Assembly (NCBI RefSeq): GCF_902498995.1 | Contig: NZ_CABVLY010000044.1 | Location: 1 to 38,484 of the forward strand | Source of the DNA: Burkholderia anthina | Lineage (GTDB): Bacteria > Pseudomonadota > Gammaproteobacteria > Burkholderiales > Burkholderiaceae | Direction: 5' to 3' | Length of the DNA stretch: 38,484 bases | Shown here: positions 8,023 to 16,272 of the stretch, piece by piece | Position numbering within the stretch: the stretch's first letter is position 1 | Layout: each line of letters begins with the position of its first letter | Notes under the pieces: model-generated | Databases searched by the model: none | Seen by the model: only the letters and a program-made list of their open reading frames with translations | What the model was told of the DNA's origin: nothing | Program-made: the position numbers and the translations under genes

Positions 8023-9684
8023 ATGAAGATTCCATTCGCCTCATCCGTCGCGCGTCGTGCGCGGCGCGCATTGCATGCCGGTGTGGCGCTACGTGGCGTG
8101 GCCGCGTCGCTGCTGCTCGCCGGTGCGGTTTCGCACGCGTTCGCCGCACCGGCCGGCAAGACGCTCGTGTACTGCACCGAAGGCAGCCCGGCCGGCTTCG
8201 ATCCGGGCCAGCACACGACGAGTACCGATTTCGACGCGAGCACGTACACGGTCTACAACGGGCTCGTGCAGTTCAAGCGCGGCACGCTCGATCTCGTGCC
8301 GTCGCTCGCGACGCGCTGGGACGTGTCGGCCGATCAGCGCGTCTATACGTTTCACCTGCGGCACGACGTGAAGTTCCAGACGACGGCATGGTTCAAGCCG
8401 ACGCACCCGTTCCAGGCGGACGACGTCGTGTTCACGTTCCGCCGGATGCTCGACCCGGACGATCCGTTCCGCAAGGCCTATCCGGCCAGCTTCCCGTACT
8501 TCAGCGATCTCGGCTTCGATCGCAACATCGAGCGCATCGAGAAAGTCGACGACTACACGGTGCGCTTCGTACTGAAGTCGCCCGACGTCGTGTTCGTGCG
8601 CAATCTTGCGATGGCGTTCGCTTCGGTCCTGTCGGCCGAATATGCATCGCAGCTCGCGGCGCGTCATCGCGAGGCCGACATCAACCAGTTTCCGGTCGGC
8701 ACGGGGCCGTTCCAGTTGCGCACGTACCAGAAGGACGCGCTGATCCGCTACGACGCGAATCCCGACTACTGGAAGCCGGACGATGTGAAGCTCGCGCATC
8801 TGGTGTTCGCGATCACGCCGGATCCGGCCGCGCGGCTGCAGAAGCTGGTCGCCGGCGAGTGCCAGGTGTCGGTGTTCCCGCGTCCGGCCGATCTGGAGAC
8901 GGTGCGGCGCGACCCGAAGCTGACGCTGTTCTCGGGGATGGGCTTCAACGTCGGTTTCGTCGCATACAACACGCAGCATCCGCCGCTCGATCGCGTCGAC
9001 GTGCGGCGCGCGCTCGATATCGCGATCGACAAGGCGGCGATCGTCAAGACCGTGTTCAACGGTGACGCGAAGATCGCGACGAACCCGATGCCGCCGTCGC
9101 AATGGTCGTACAACCCGCGCCTGAAGGACGCGCCGCGCGATCCGGCCGCCGCGAAGGCGCTGCTCGCGCAGGCGGGTTTCCCGAACGGTTTCGACCTGAC
9201 GCTGTGGGCGATGCCGGTGCAGCGCCCGTACAACCCGAATGCGCAGTTGATGGCGCAACTGATCCAGCAGGACTGGGCGAAGATCGGCGTGCGCGCGAAG
9301 ATCGTCAGCTACGAATGGGGTGAGTACAACCGCCGCGCGAAGCACGACGGCCAGCACGACGCGATCCTGTACGGCTGGTCGGGCGACAACGGCGACCCCG
9401 ACAACTGGCTCGGCACGCTGCTCGGCTGCGACGCGGTGCACGGCAGCAATCTCGCCAAATGGTGCAACGCGGACTTCGAGCGGCTCGTCGATGCGGCGCG
9501 CACGAACGCGGACGTCGCGAAGCGCACGTCGCTCTACGAGCAGGCGCAGGTCGTGTTCAAGGATCAGGTGCCGTTCACGCCGATCGCCACGTCGATCGTG
9601 TCGCTGCCGGTGTCGAAGCGCGTGCACGGGCTCACGTTCTCGCCGCTCGGCGGGCACCGGTTCGACGGCGTGTGGCTGGATTGA
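8023..9684 (+). CDS. dppA: Dipeptide ABC transporter substrate-binding protein (DppA-like)
   Basis: A 553-residue periplasmic binding protein of the SBP_bac_5 family. A 30-odd residue signal peptide ends at 'SHAFA'. The mature protein starts 'KTLVYCTEGSPAGFDPGQ', closely resembling the start of enteric DppA. Further DppA-like segments are 'FPVGTGPFQLRTYQKDALIRY', 'LWAMPVQRPYNPNAQLMAQL', 'YEWGEYNRRAKHDGQHD' and 'GWSGDNGDPDNWLGTLLGC'. These include the conserved Asp expected to bind the peptide amino terminus. It should bind di- or tripeptides, possibly sulfur-bearing ones given the neighbours (inference). ATG 8023 precedes the signal; upstream in-frame ATG 7966 would add 19 residues with no signal-like features. 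No dppBCDF genes are next to it, so it is an orphan binding protein. Confidence 0.9.
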   Translation: MKIPFASSVARRARRALHAGVALRGVAASLLLAGAVSHAFAAPAGKTLVYCTEGSPAGFDPGQHTTSTDFDASTYTVYNGLVQFKRGTLDLVPSLATRWDVSADQRVYTFHLRHDVKFQTTAWFKPTHPFQADDVVFTFRRMLDPDDPFRKAYPASFPYFSDLGFDRNIERIEKVDDYTVRFVLKSPDVVFVRNLAMAFASVLSAEYASQLAARHREADINQFPVGTGPFQLRTYQKDALIRYDANPDYWKPDDVKLAHLVFAITPDPAARLQKLVAGECQVSVFPRPADLETVRRDPKLTLFSGMGFNVGFVAYNTQHPPLDRVDVRRALDIAIDKAAIVKTVFNGDAKIATNPMPPSQWSYNPRLKDAPRDPAAAKALLAQAGFPNGFDLTLWAMPVQRPYNPNAQLMAQLIQQDWAKIGVRAKIVSYEWGEYNRRAKHDGQHDAILYGWSGDNGDPDNWLGTLLGCDAVHGSNLAKWCNADFERLVDAARTNADVAKRTSLYEQAQVVFKDQVPFTPIATSIVSLPVSKRVHGLTFSPLGGHRFDGVWLD

Positions 9685-9699
9685 ACGAGGGAGACAAGC

Positions 9700-9726
9700 C
9701 CGGCGCGCGCGTGCGCGCCGGTTGTT
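9700..9726 (+). terminator. Intrinsic-terminator-like hairpin after dppA
   Basis: CCGGCGCGC (9700-9708) pairs perfectly with GCGCGCCGG (9713-9721) over a GCGT loop and is followed by TTGTT. It lies 16 bp after the dppA stop and just before the end of the convergent dioxygenase gene, so it could serve both strands, although the T tract is short. Confidence 0.55.
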
Positions 9727-9731
9727 GCCGG

Positions 9732-10679
9732 TCAGTTCAGTGCGACCGCCGCGGCCGCCTCGACGGGCGAGCCTTCGAGTGCGACGGACGGACGGCCGTC
9801 GGGACCGACCGGCACGTCGCCGACGAGCGTGGTGCGATAGAGCTGGCGATCGAAGTCGAGATCGAAGATGTCGACGGGCGCGAGATGCGCGGTCGCGCGG
9901 TTGTCCCAGAACGCGATGCTGCGCGGCTCCCACTTGAAGCGGATCGTGAATTCCGGCCGCGTCACGTGTTCCCACAGCAGTTCGAGCAGCGCCTGGCTTT
10001 CGCGCGGCGTGAGCCCGACGATCGACTTCAGGAAACTCGGGCTCACGTACAGCGCGCGTTCGCCGGTCTCCGGATGCACGCGTACCAGCGGATGCTCGGT
10101 CACGAGCGGGCGGCGCTCGACGGCGGCGTCGAACGCGCCGGTCGCGCGGGCGCCGGCCGGCGGCGTGAAGCGATGAATGCCGCGCAGGCCGTCGACGAAA
10201 CCGCGCAGCGGCGCGGACAGCGTTTCATAGGCGCGCACGAGGTTGGTCCACTGCGTGTCGCCGCCGTACGGCGGAATCGTCACGCCGCGCAGGATCGATG
10301 CCCACGGCGGATTGACGGCGGCCGTCACGTCGGTGTGCCAGCCCGTCCACGGCCGGCGTACCGGCTCGCCTTCGAAGCGCGTCGCCTTGCGGTGCTTCGC
10401 GATCGAATAGACGGCCGGATGACCGTCGACGTGCCCGAATACCGGGTGGCCGACCGTCGGCTCGCCGAACTGCGCGGAGAACGCGACGTGCTGCTCGTGC
10501 GTGAGGAATTGCTCGCGAAAGAAGATCACGCGCCACGTCAGCAGCGCCGCGCGAATCGCGGCGATCTGCGGCGTGGTCAACGGCTGGGTGAGGTCGACGC
10601 CGCGTATCTCCGCGCCGATGTGGGCGGACAGCGGAATCACGTCGACCGGCTGGGCGGCGGGTTCGAGTAGGGCGCTCAT
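9732..10679 (-). CDS. TauD/TfdA-family Fe(II)/2-oxoglutarate dioxygenase
   Basis: A 315-residue cytoplasmic dioxygenase. The facial triad is visible as HxD in 'GWHTDVTAAVNPP' (His115, Asp117) and the distal His in 'FWDNRATAHLAP' (His265), with an Arg at 278 that probably binds the 2-oxoglutarate carboxylate. The family oxidises the carbon next to a sulfonate or sulfate ester, releasing sulfite or sulfate, with succinate and CO2 as co-products. ATG 10679 has AGGAG at ideal spacing; an upstream in-frame ATG at 10724 is less well placed. It lies downstream of an AtsK-like paralogue on the same strand, separated by ~180 bp. Sequence around the substrate pocket differs from that paralogue ('AVNPPWAS' versus 'FVDAYPKVS'), suggesting a different substrate. 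Taurine specificity cannot be claimed. Confidence 0.9.
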   Translation of the reverse strand: MSALLEPAAQPVDVIPLSAHIGAEIRGVDLTQPLTTPQIAAIRAALLTWRVIFFREQFLTHEQHVAFSAQFGEPTVGHPVFGHVDGHPAVYSIAKHRKATRFEGEPVRRPWTGWHTDVTAAVNPPWASILRGVTIPPYGGDTQWTNLVRAYETLSAPLRGFVDGLRGIHRFTPPAGARATGAFDAAVERRPLVTEHPLVRVHPETGERALYVSPSFLKSIVGLTPRESQALLELLWEHVTRPEFTIRFKWEPRSIAFWDNRATAHLAPVDIFDLDFDRQLYRTTLVGDVPVGPDGRPSVALEGSPVEAAAAVALN

Positions 10680-10857
10680 GCAACGCTCCTGGCGGAAGTG
10701 GACGGGGTGGACGGCCGGCGACATCGTTGCGCATGCACGCGTCGGCCCGGTGGCGGGAAGGTCATGGTCGGCTCCTCCGGTCGGGAATGCAGGGATACGG
10801 TGATGTGGAAGCGGGACCGCGCATGGCGGCGGCCGGTGCCGCCGCCATGCGCGAACC

Positions 10858-11814
10858 TCATTGCAGCGTGGCGCCCGGCCCCTTCAGCACGACGCTGCGG
10901 CGGCCGTCGATGCCGACCGGCACGTCGCCGTGAACGGTCGCGCGACGCACGACGCGGCGCGCATCGCCGTAGTCGTTGATCGCGTAGTGCTGCGTTGCGC
11001 GGTTGTCCCAGATCGCGACGTCGCCTTGCTGCCAGTTCCAGCGCACGGTGTTCTCGAGCCGCGTCACGTGTTCGTGCAGCACCTGCAGCAGATGCGCGGA
11101 ATCCTGCGACGACAGCCCCTTGATCTTCTGCACGAAGTGCCCGAGCACGAGCGTGCGCTCGCCGGTCTCCGGATGCACGCGCACGACGGGATGCTCGGTC
11201 TCGTAGACGGTCGACGTGAACACTTCGCGGTAGCGCTTCAGTTGCGTGTCGTCGGCATGCACGTGCGTCGACGCGTAGTCGTATGCGTTCGTGTGCAATG
11301 CCCACAGCGTGTCGACGAGGGCGCGCAGCGATTCCGGCAGGTGCGTGTAGGCGGCCGCGGTGTTGGCCCACACGGTGTCGCCGCCGAACGGCGGGATCAC
11401 GACCGCACGCAGGATCGACACCTTCGGGTAGGCATCGACGAACGTCACGTCGGTATGCCACGAGTTGGCGCGCGCGCCGTGCGCGGAATCGAGTTCGAGC
11501 AGATGCGCGCTGCCGTCGACGGACGGCACGGTCGGGTGCGCGACGGTGTCGCCGAAGCGGCGTGCGAACGCTTCTTGCGCGGCGTCGTCGAGATGGCCCT
11601 GGTTGCGGAAGAACAGCACCTTGTGGCGCAGCAGCGCGGCGTGGATCGCGTCGAACGTCGCGTCGTCGAGCGTGCCCGACAGCCGGACGCCGGCGATTTC
11701 GGCGCCGATCCGGCCGGCGACCTGGCGAAGCTGAAGCGGATCGGCCGCCGTGCGCGGCGCGGCGGCGTGCGAAGCATGCGATGACGGGTGAGCGGCGTGC
11801 TGGACTTCGGACAT
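10858..11814 (-). CDS. atsK: Alkylsulfatase-type Fe(II)/2-oxoglutarate dioxygenase (AtsK-like)
   Basis: A 318-residue TauD-superfamily enzyme. Ligands are His120/Asp122 in 'SWHTDVTFVDAYPKVSIL' and His276 in 'IWDNRATQHYAINDYG', with Arg287 eleven residues on, as in TauD. The blocks 'GGDTVWANTAAAYTHLPESL', 'LWALHTNAYDYAS', 'VFTSTVYETEHPVVRVHPETG' and 'LGHFVQKIKGLSSQDS' recall Pseudomonas putida AtsK, which cleaves alkyl sulfate esters to aldehyde and sulfate. AtsK assignment is by recalled motif similarity, so moderate. ATG 11814 has AGGAG about 8 bases upstream; a 13-residue upstream extension is possible. The ~180 bp before it separates it from the ABC transporter operon, which would import the substrate. 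Confidence 0.85.
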   Translation of the reverse strand: MSEVQHAAHPSSHASHAAAPRTAADPLQLRQVAGRIGAEIAGVRLSGTLDDATFDAIHAALLRHKVLFFRNQGHLDDAAQEAFARRFGDTVAHPTVPSVDGSAHLLELDSAHGARANSWHTDVTFVDAYPKVSILRAVVIPPFGGDTVWANTAAAYTHLPESLRALVDTLWALHTNAYDYASTHVHADDTQLKRYREVFTSTVYETEHPVVRVHPETGERTLVLGHFVQKIKGLSSQDSAHLLQVLHEHVTRLENTVRWNWQQGDVAIWDNRATQHYAINDYGDARRVVRRATVHGDVPVGIDGRRSVVLKGPGATLQ

Positions 11815-11991
11815 CGGGAGTCTCCTGGTCGGGTCGGTTGAGTCTCCATTCAAGCAGGGACCGCGCGGAACCGGAACCGATGAATCGTCACAACCTTAGC
11901 GTGCGCCGTGATGATCGATATGTGTCGTCATGCTGAACGAACCGCGCGCGACAGGCTGCGCTGCCGCGCGACGCAGGCCGGGCCGCGCGTG

Positions 11992-12837
11992 CTACCACGC
12001 GAGCCGCCATTCGCCGATGCGGTGCGCATCGGCTGGAGCGATCCGGGCGCCACCGTCGCCGCCGTCGCCCGGCGGCTCGCGATCGTCGAAATCGGCGAGC
12101 ACCGTGTCGCGCAGCCGCGCGAATTCCGGCGCATCGCGCCGGCGCGGACGCGGCAACGCAACGTCGACGATGCGCTCGATGCGCCCCGGGCGCGGCGCCA
12201 TCGTGACGACGCGGTCACCCAGGTACACGGCCTCGTCGACGTCGTGCGTGACGAGCACCATCGTGATGCGCTCTTGCTCCCAGATGCGCAGCAGCTCGTT
12301 TTGCATGCGCGCGCGCGTCTGCGCGTCGAGCGCGCCGAACGGCTCGTCGAGCAGCAGCACGCGCGGCCGGTTCACGAGGCCGCGCGCGATCGCGACGCGC
12401 TGCGCCATCCCGCCCGACAACTGGTTCGGGTACGCATGCTCGAAGCCGTTCAGCCCGACGAGCGCGATGTGCTCGGCCACCGCGCGCCGCTTTTGCGCGG
12501 CGTCGAGCGGTGCGTTGCGCAGCGCGGCCTCGACGTTCTGCGCGACGGTCAGCCACGGAAACAGCCGGTGATCCTGAAACACGATCCCGCGCTGCAGCGA
12601 CGTATCGCGCACGAGCGCGTCGCCGGCGCGGATTTCGCCTGCATAGTCGGTATCGAGCCCCGCGATCAGCCGCAGCAACGTCGACTTGCCGCAGCCGCTC
12701 GCGCCGACGATCGTCACGAACTCGCCGGCGCGCACGTGCAGCGACACGTCGTCGAGTACGGCGAGCGTCGCGCCGCGTTGCGCATAGCGCTTGCTCACAT
12801 GGAGGATATCGAGCGAATCGGAAGCGAGGGTCGTCAT
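11992..12837 (-). CDS. Sulfonate/sulfate-ester ABC transporter ATP-binding protein (SsuB-like)
   Basis: A 281-residue ABC ATPase. Visible motifs are Walker A 'GASGCGKST' (residues 45-53), Q-loop 'VFQDHRLFPWLTV', signature 'LSGGM', Walker B 'VLLLDEPFGALD' and H-loop 'VTHDVDEAV'. The SsuB/TauB/NrtD group is indicated by 'QDHRLFPWLTVAQNVE' and the C-terminal 'RPGRIERIVDVALPRPRRRD'. It energises the two permeases encoded immediately upstream on the same strand. ATG 12837 is chosen because the ABC fold begins shortly after it; no strong ribosome site is seen, which fits translational coupling with the permease ending at 12,873. It may be equivalent to AtsC because an AtsK-like gene follows. Confidence 0.93.
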   Translation of the reverse strand: MTTLASDSLDILHVSKRYAQRGATLAVLDDVSLHVRAGEFVTIVGASGCGKSTLLRLIAGLDTDYAGEIRAGDALVRDTSLQRGIVFQDHRLFPWLTVAQNVEAALRNAPLDAAQKRRAVAEHIALVGLNGFEHAYPNQLSGGMAQRVAIARGLVNRPRVLLLDEPFGALDAQTRARMQNELLRIWEQERITMVLVTHDVDEAVYLGDRVVTMAPRPGRIERIVDVALPRPRRRDAPEFARLRDTVLADFDDREPPGDGGDGGARIAPADAHRIGEWRLAW

Positions 12838-12872
12838 GGCGGAAAGGGAAGCGGCAGGAAGGAAGATGGCGA

Positions 12873-13703
12873 TTACCGTTGCAGGTCGCCGCGACGGGCC
12901 AGCGCCTTGCGCTCGATCGCGCGCGCGACCGCGTTCAGCGCCCAGCCGGTCACGCCGACGACGATGATCCCGAACAGCACGAGGTCCATCCGGAACTGCT
13001 CGCTGCCGTCGATCAGCGTGTTGCCGATCCCGCTGCCCGCGACGAGCAGGTATTCGGCGCCGAGCGTCGCGAGCCACGAATAGATGAGACCGAGATACAG
13101 CCCGGTGAAGATCGACGGCAGCGCGGCGGGCAGGATCACGTAGCGCACGAGCTGAAGCCGCGAGTAGCGCAGCGCGCGTGCGACGTCGACATAGGTACGC
13201 GGCACCGCGTGAATGCCGTCGCACGTGTGGGCCGCTACCGGCAGCAGCGCGGCGAGCGACAGGAACACGACCTTGGCGACGTCGCCGAGGCCGAACCACA
13301 CGGAAATCAGCGGAATCCACGCGAACAGCGAGATCTGCTTGAACGTGTCGAAGCTCGGGCCGACGATGCGCGCCGCGATGCGCGACAGCCCGAGCGCGGT
13401 GCCGAGCAGCAGGCCGCCCGTCGCGCCGATCGCGAAGCCGCACGCTTCGCGCGCGAGCGATGCCGACAGCGCACGCGCGAGCGCGCCGCTGGTCGTCTGC
13501 GTCCACGCGGTGTGCAGCACGTCGGCCGGGCCGACCAGCAGCCCGCTTTTGACGAGATGCGCGACGGAGATCGCCCACCAGATCGCGAGCGCGGCGAGGG
13601 GCAGAACGAAGCCGCGCCAGTCGGGTGCGGACAGGCGGCGGGTGAGTGCGGGCGCGGCGGCGGCCGGCGCGGCGTTCGGCGTGGACGGGGCGGAAGGCGG
13701 CAC
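12873..13703 (-). CDS. ABC transporter permease (SsuC-like), second of a pair
   Basis: A 276-residue inner-membrane permease of the BPD_transp_1 family. The start is taken as GTG 13703, which has AAGGAG at ideal spacing and lies just after the preceding permease stop (13726); the longer frame to 13778 would overlap that gene. After a proline/alanine-rich cytoplasmic leader come about six hydrophobic segments. The EAA-type loop reads 'YVDVARALRYSRLQLVRYVILPAALPSIFTG', the coupling site for the ATPase. Other SsuC-like marks are 'FDTFKQISLFAWIPLISVWFGLG' and 'EYLLVAGSGIGN'. It probably pairs with the upstream permease to make a heterodimeric channel. Confidence 0.9.
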   Translation of the reverse strand: MPPSAPSTPNAAPAAAAPALTRRLSAPDWRGFVLPLAALAIWWAISVAHLVKSGLLVGPADVLHTAWTQTTSGALARALSASLAREACGFAIGATGGLLLGTALGLSRIAARIVGPSFDTFKQISLFAWIPLISVWFGLGDVAKVVFLSLAALLPVAAHTCDGIHAVPRTYVDVARALRYSRLQLVRYVILPAALPSIFTGLYLGLIYSWLATLGAEYLLVAGSGIGNTLIDGSEQFRMDLVLFGIIVVGVTGWALNAVARAIERKALARRGDLQR

Positions 13704-13725
13704 GAAAAGGCTCCTTGAATCGGGT

Positions 13726-14568
13726 TCAACCGCGAAACGCGGACGGCACGCCGCGGCGCAGCCGGGCTTCGAGCGCATCGAGCAGCCGGTTGATCGCGAA
13801 GCCGACCGCGCCGACCACGATCACCGCGGCCATTACGAGATCGAGCTGGAACAGCTGGCGCCCGTACACGATCAGGTAGCCGAGCCCTTCCGACGACGCG
13901 ACGAGTTCGACCACGACGAGCGCGAGCCACGATTTCGTGAACGCGAGCCGCACGCCGGTCGCGAGCGTCGGGATCGCGGCGGGCAGCACGATATGGAGAA
14001 TGCGCTGGCGCCGCGTGTAGCCGAAGATGCGCGCGACTTCGTCGAGCGCGGGCGGCGTCTGGCGGAAGCCCTGCAGCGTGCTCAACGTGACGGGGACCAG
14101 CGCCGCGTGCGCGATCAGCAGGTACTTCAGCGGTTCGCCGACGCCGACGAGCAGCAGCAGGAACGGCAGCCAGCCGAGCACGGGAATCTGCACGAGCGCG
14201 TTGAAGCTCGGCAGCACGTACGCTTCGAGCGTGCGCGACAGGCCGAGCGCCGCGCCGGTGGCGAAGCCGAGCAGCGCGCCGATCGCGAAGCCGACCAGCA
14301 CGCGCTGCAGGCTGATCAGCGTATTGCGCGCGAGATCGCCGCTTGCCGCGAGTTCGGAGAGCGAGTCGGCCACCTGTTCGGGCGGCGGCAGGATCTGCGG
14401 TGCGATCCAGCCGCGCGCGCTGCCGACGGTCCACAGTGCGAACAGCAGCGCGGGCAGCGCCCACGGCGCGAGCAGCCACGCGACGCGTTTCGCGGCCGCG
14501 GCGCGGGACGGCCGCGCGGCGAGCGCATGCGGGTCGGACGACGAAATCGGGATCGCGGTGTCGCTCAT
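13726..14568 (-). CDS. ABC transporter permease (SsuC-like), first of a pair
   Basis: A 280-residue inner-membrane permease. ATG 14568 follows the binding-protein stop at 14,583 by a few bases, suggesting one transcript. It has roughly six hydrophobic helices. Typical sequence blocks are 'FNALVQIPVLGWLPFLLLLVG', the EAA loop 'DEVARIFGYTRRQRILHIVLPAAIPTLATG', and 'SWLALVVVELVASSEGLGYLIVYGRQLF'. It is a distinct paralogue of the following permease rather than a recent duplicate, as most loop sequence differs. Having two different permeases beside one ATPase differs from the usual ssuC homodimer arrangement. Confidence 0.92.
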   Translation of the reverse strand: MSDTAIPISSSDPHALAARPSRAAAAKRVAWLLAPWALPALLFALWTVGSARGWIAPQILPPPEQVADSLSELAASGDLARNTLISLQRVLVGFAIGALLGFATGAALGLSRTLEAYVLPSFNALVQIPVLGWLPFLLLLVGVGEPLKYLLIAHAALVPVTLSTLQGFRQTPPALDEVARIFGYTRRQRILHIVLPAAIPTLATGVRLAFTKSWLALVVVELVASSEGLGYLIVYGRQLFQLDLVMAAVIVVGAVGFAINRLLDALEARLRRGVPSAFRG

Positions 14569-14582
14569 CGGGGCGGGTCCGG

Positions 14583-15650
14583 TCAGGAGAGGGGCTTGCC
14601 GGTCGCGTCGTAACGCGGCCAGTAGTGTTCGAGCTTCTGCGCGCGCAACGCGTTGTCGAGATACTTCGGCTCGAACCAGCCGTCGATGTCGACCGGCTGG
14701 CGGATCAGCTTCAGCTTCAGCGCATCCTGCGCGACGGCCTTGTAGCGCGCGATCACGAACGGATCGATCAGCGGCGACAGCCGGTCCTTCAAGCGCTGGT
14801 TCGCATAGTCGGCCTGCCACGATGCATACGGCACGCCGCTCTTCGCCCACAGCTTGAACAGCGCATCGCGGTTCGCCTCGTCGGACGACCATTGCGCGCC
14901 CTTCACGAACGCGTCGACCACGCGCTGCACGATGTCGGGATGCGCGCGCTCGAAATCGTCGAGCACGAGCAGGTGGGTCTGGCGCGTGAACTGCGGGCCG
15001 TCGTTCTGCGATTCGTAGATGATCTTCGCGAGCCCCGCGTCGCGCAGCTTGTACAGCTGATAGTCGCCCACCGATGCATCGATGCCCTTCGAGGCGAGCG
15101 CGGCGAGCGCACTCGCGGAGTCCAGATTGATCACGCGCAGGTCGCGCTCGCTCAGGCCGTTCTTCGCGAGCGCGTTGTCGGCGACGAGCTGCAGGTTGGT
15201 GCCGCGGAAGATCGATACGCGACGGCCTTTCAGGTCCGTGATCGAGCGGATGTCGGAGTCGGGCGGCACGGCGATCTTGATGCCCGAGCGCACGCTCGCG
15301 GCGAGCAGCAGGTGCGTCTTGATCCCGTTCGCGCGCGCGAGCACGGCCGGCAGGTCGCCCTGGTACGCGAAGTCGAGCGCCTTGTTGGCGATCGCTTCGT
15401 TGACGGCCGGGCCCGCGCCCTTGAAGAACAGCCACTGCACCTTGATGCCGTCGGCCGCGAATTCCTTTTCGACGAGCTGCTGGAGCTGTACGGTGGCCCC
15501 GCTCGACCCGCCGAAGGTCGGCGGATCGCCGGCGCCCTGCTGGGCGACGCCGATGCGGATGGTAGTGGGCTTGTCGGCGTGCGCGGCGGCGGCCGGCAGC
15601 GCAACGAGGGACGCGATCAGCAGCGATCGCAGCAGGCGCAGTGGAAGCAT
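14583..15650 (-). CDS. Sulfonate/sulfate-ester ABC substrate-binding protein (SsuA/AtsR-like)
   Basis: A 355-residue periplasmic binding protein and first gene of the binding protein-permease-permease-ATPase operon. The signal peptide 'LLRSLLIASLVALPAAAAHA' is followed by the mature start 'DKPTTIRIGVAQQGAGDPPT'. Family marks are 'VQWLFFKGAGPAVNEAIANKALDFAYQGDLPAVLARANG', 'LKGRRVSIFRGTNLQLVADNAL' and 'GIDASVGDYQLYKL'. ATG 15650 fits the signal peptide; frame-open sequence further upstream has no signal character. It should deliver alkanesulfonates or sulfate esters to the downstream permeases. An AtsR-like role is favoured by the AtsK-like dioxygenase downstream (inference). Confidence 0.9.
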   Translation of the reverse strand: MLPLRLLRSLLIASLVALPAAAAHADKPTTIRIGVAQQGAGDPPTFGGSSGATVQLQQLVEKEFAADGIKVQWLFFKGAGPAVNEAIANKALDFAYQGDLPAVLARANGIKTHLLLAASVRSGIKIAVPPDSDIRSITDLKGRRVSIFRGTNLQLVADNALAKNGLSERDLRVINLDSASALAALASKGIDASVGDYQLYKLRDAGLAKIIYESQNDGPQFTRQTHLLVLDDFERAHPDIVQRVVDAFVKGAQWSSDEANRDALFKLWAKSGVPYASWQADYANQRLKDRLSPLIDPFVIARYKAVAQDALKLKLIRQPVDIDGWFEPKYLDNALRAQKLEHYWPRYDATGKPLS

Positions 15651-15868
15651 GAATCGATCGGTCGGGAGAACGTTGGGAAACGCGGGCCGGGGCCCGGTAC
15701 GTCGAATCATTCTCGATGACGCGTCCGGCGGCGGACAAGCAACGATTTGAACTATGCTTATCGCGTGGCGGCGGGTGACGAAACCCGTCGCGATCGAATG
15801 CAGCCGATGCGGCTGCGCGGGCAACGAACAGCGCGCCTGTCGTTCATGCGACGGCCACGGAGACAGCC

Positions 15869-16243
15869 ATGCAAGTCCACGACCTGACCGGCCCGCCGCT
15901 CGATTTCTGGGTGGCGATGGTGGAAGCGCTCGGCGCGCCGCGCGTCGACGCCGCGGGATGCACGGTCGTTCGCGAGCCGGGCGGTGCGCCGGTGCCGTAT
16001 GCGCCGTCGTCGGCGTGGGCGGATGGCGGCCCGCTCGTCGAGCGGCTGCCGTTCGCTGCGTTCGAACGCGACGGCGGCCACGGCGCGTGGCGCGCGGTGC
16101 TGCATCGCGCGGTGTCGGCGGCCGGCGAGCGCTGCACGTTCAATCAGTCGGGGCCGACGCTGCTGGTCGCCGCGATGCGCACGCTGGTCGCATCGACGTT
16201 CGGCGACGACGTGCCGGATCTGGACATGTCGAAGCCGCGATAA
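15869..16243 (+). CDS. Small DUF2591/NinX-like protein
   Basis: A 124-residue soluble protein with GGAG ahead of ATG 15869. The start 'LTGPPLDFWVAMVEAL', the middle 'YAPSSAWADGGPLVERL' and the late 'GPTLLVAAMRTLVASTFGDDVPDL' match the layout of the DUF2591 family, small proteins also found in phages (NinX) and scattered in proteobacterial chromosomes. Function is unknown. It is the only rightward gene between two leftward sulfonate-binding genes. Its base composition matches its neighbours, so there is no sign of recent phage origin. Confidence 0.7.
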   Translation: MQVHDLTGPPLDFWVAMVEALGAPRVDAAGCTVVREPGGAPVPYAPSSAWADGGPLVERLPFAAFERDGGHGAWRAVLHRAVSAAGERCTFNQSGPTLLVAAMRTLVASTFGDDVPDLDMSKPR

Positions 16244-16244
16244 G

Positions 16245-16272
16245 CGCGGCAGCGCTTAGGGTGCCTGCCGCG
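16245..16272 (+). terminator. Convergent hairpin between DUF2591-like gene and binding protein
   Basis: CGCGGCAG (16245-16252) and CTGCCGCG (16265-16272) form an 8-bp perfect stem over 12 bases. It fills the whole gap between two convergent stop codons. No T tract follows. Confidence 0.4.
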
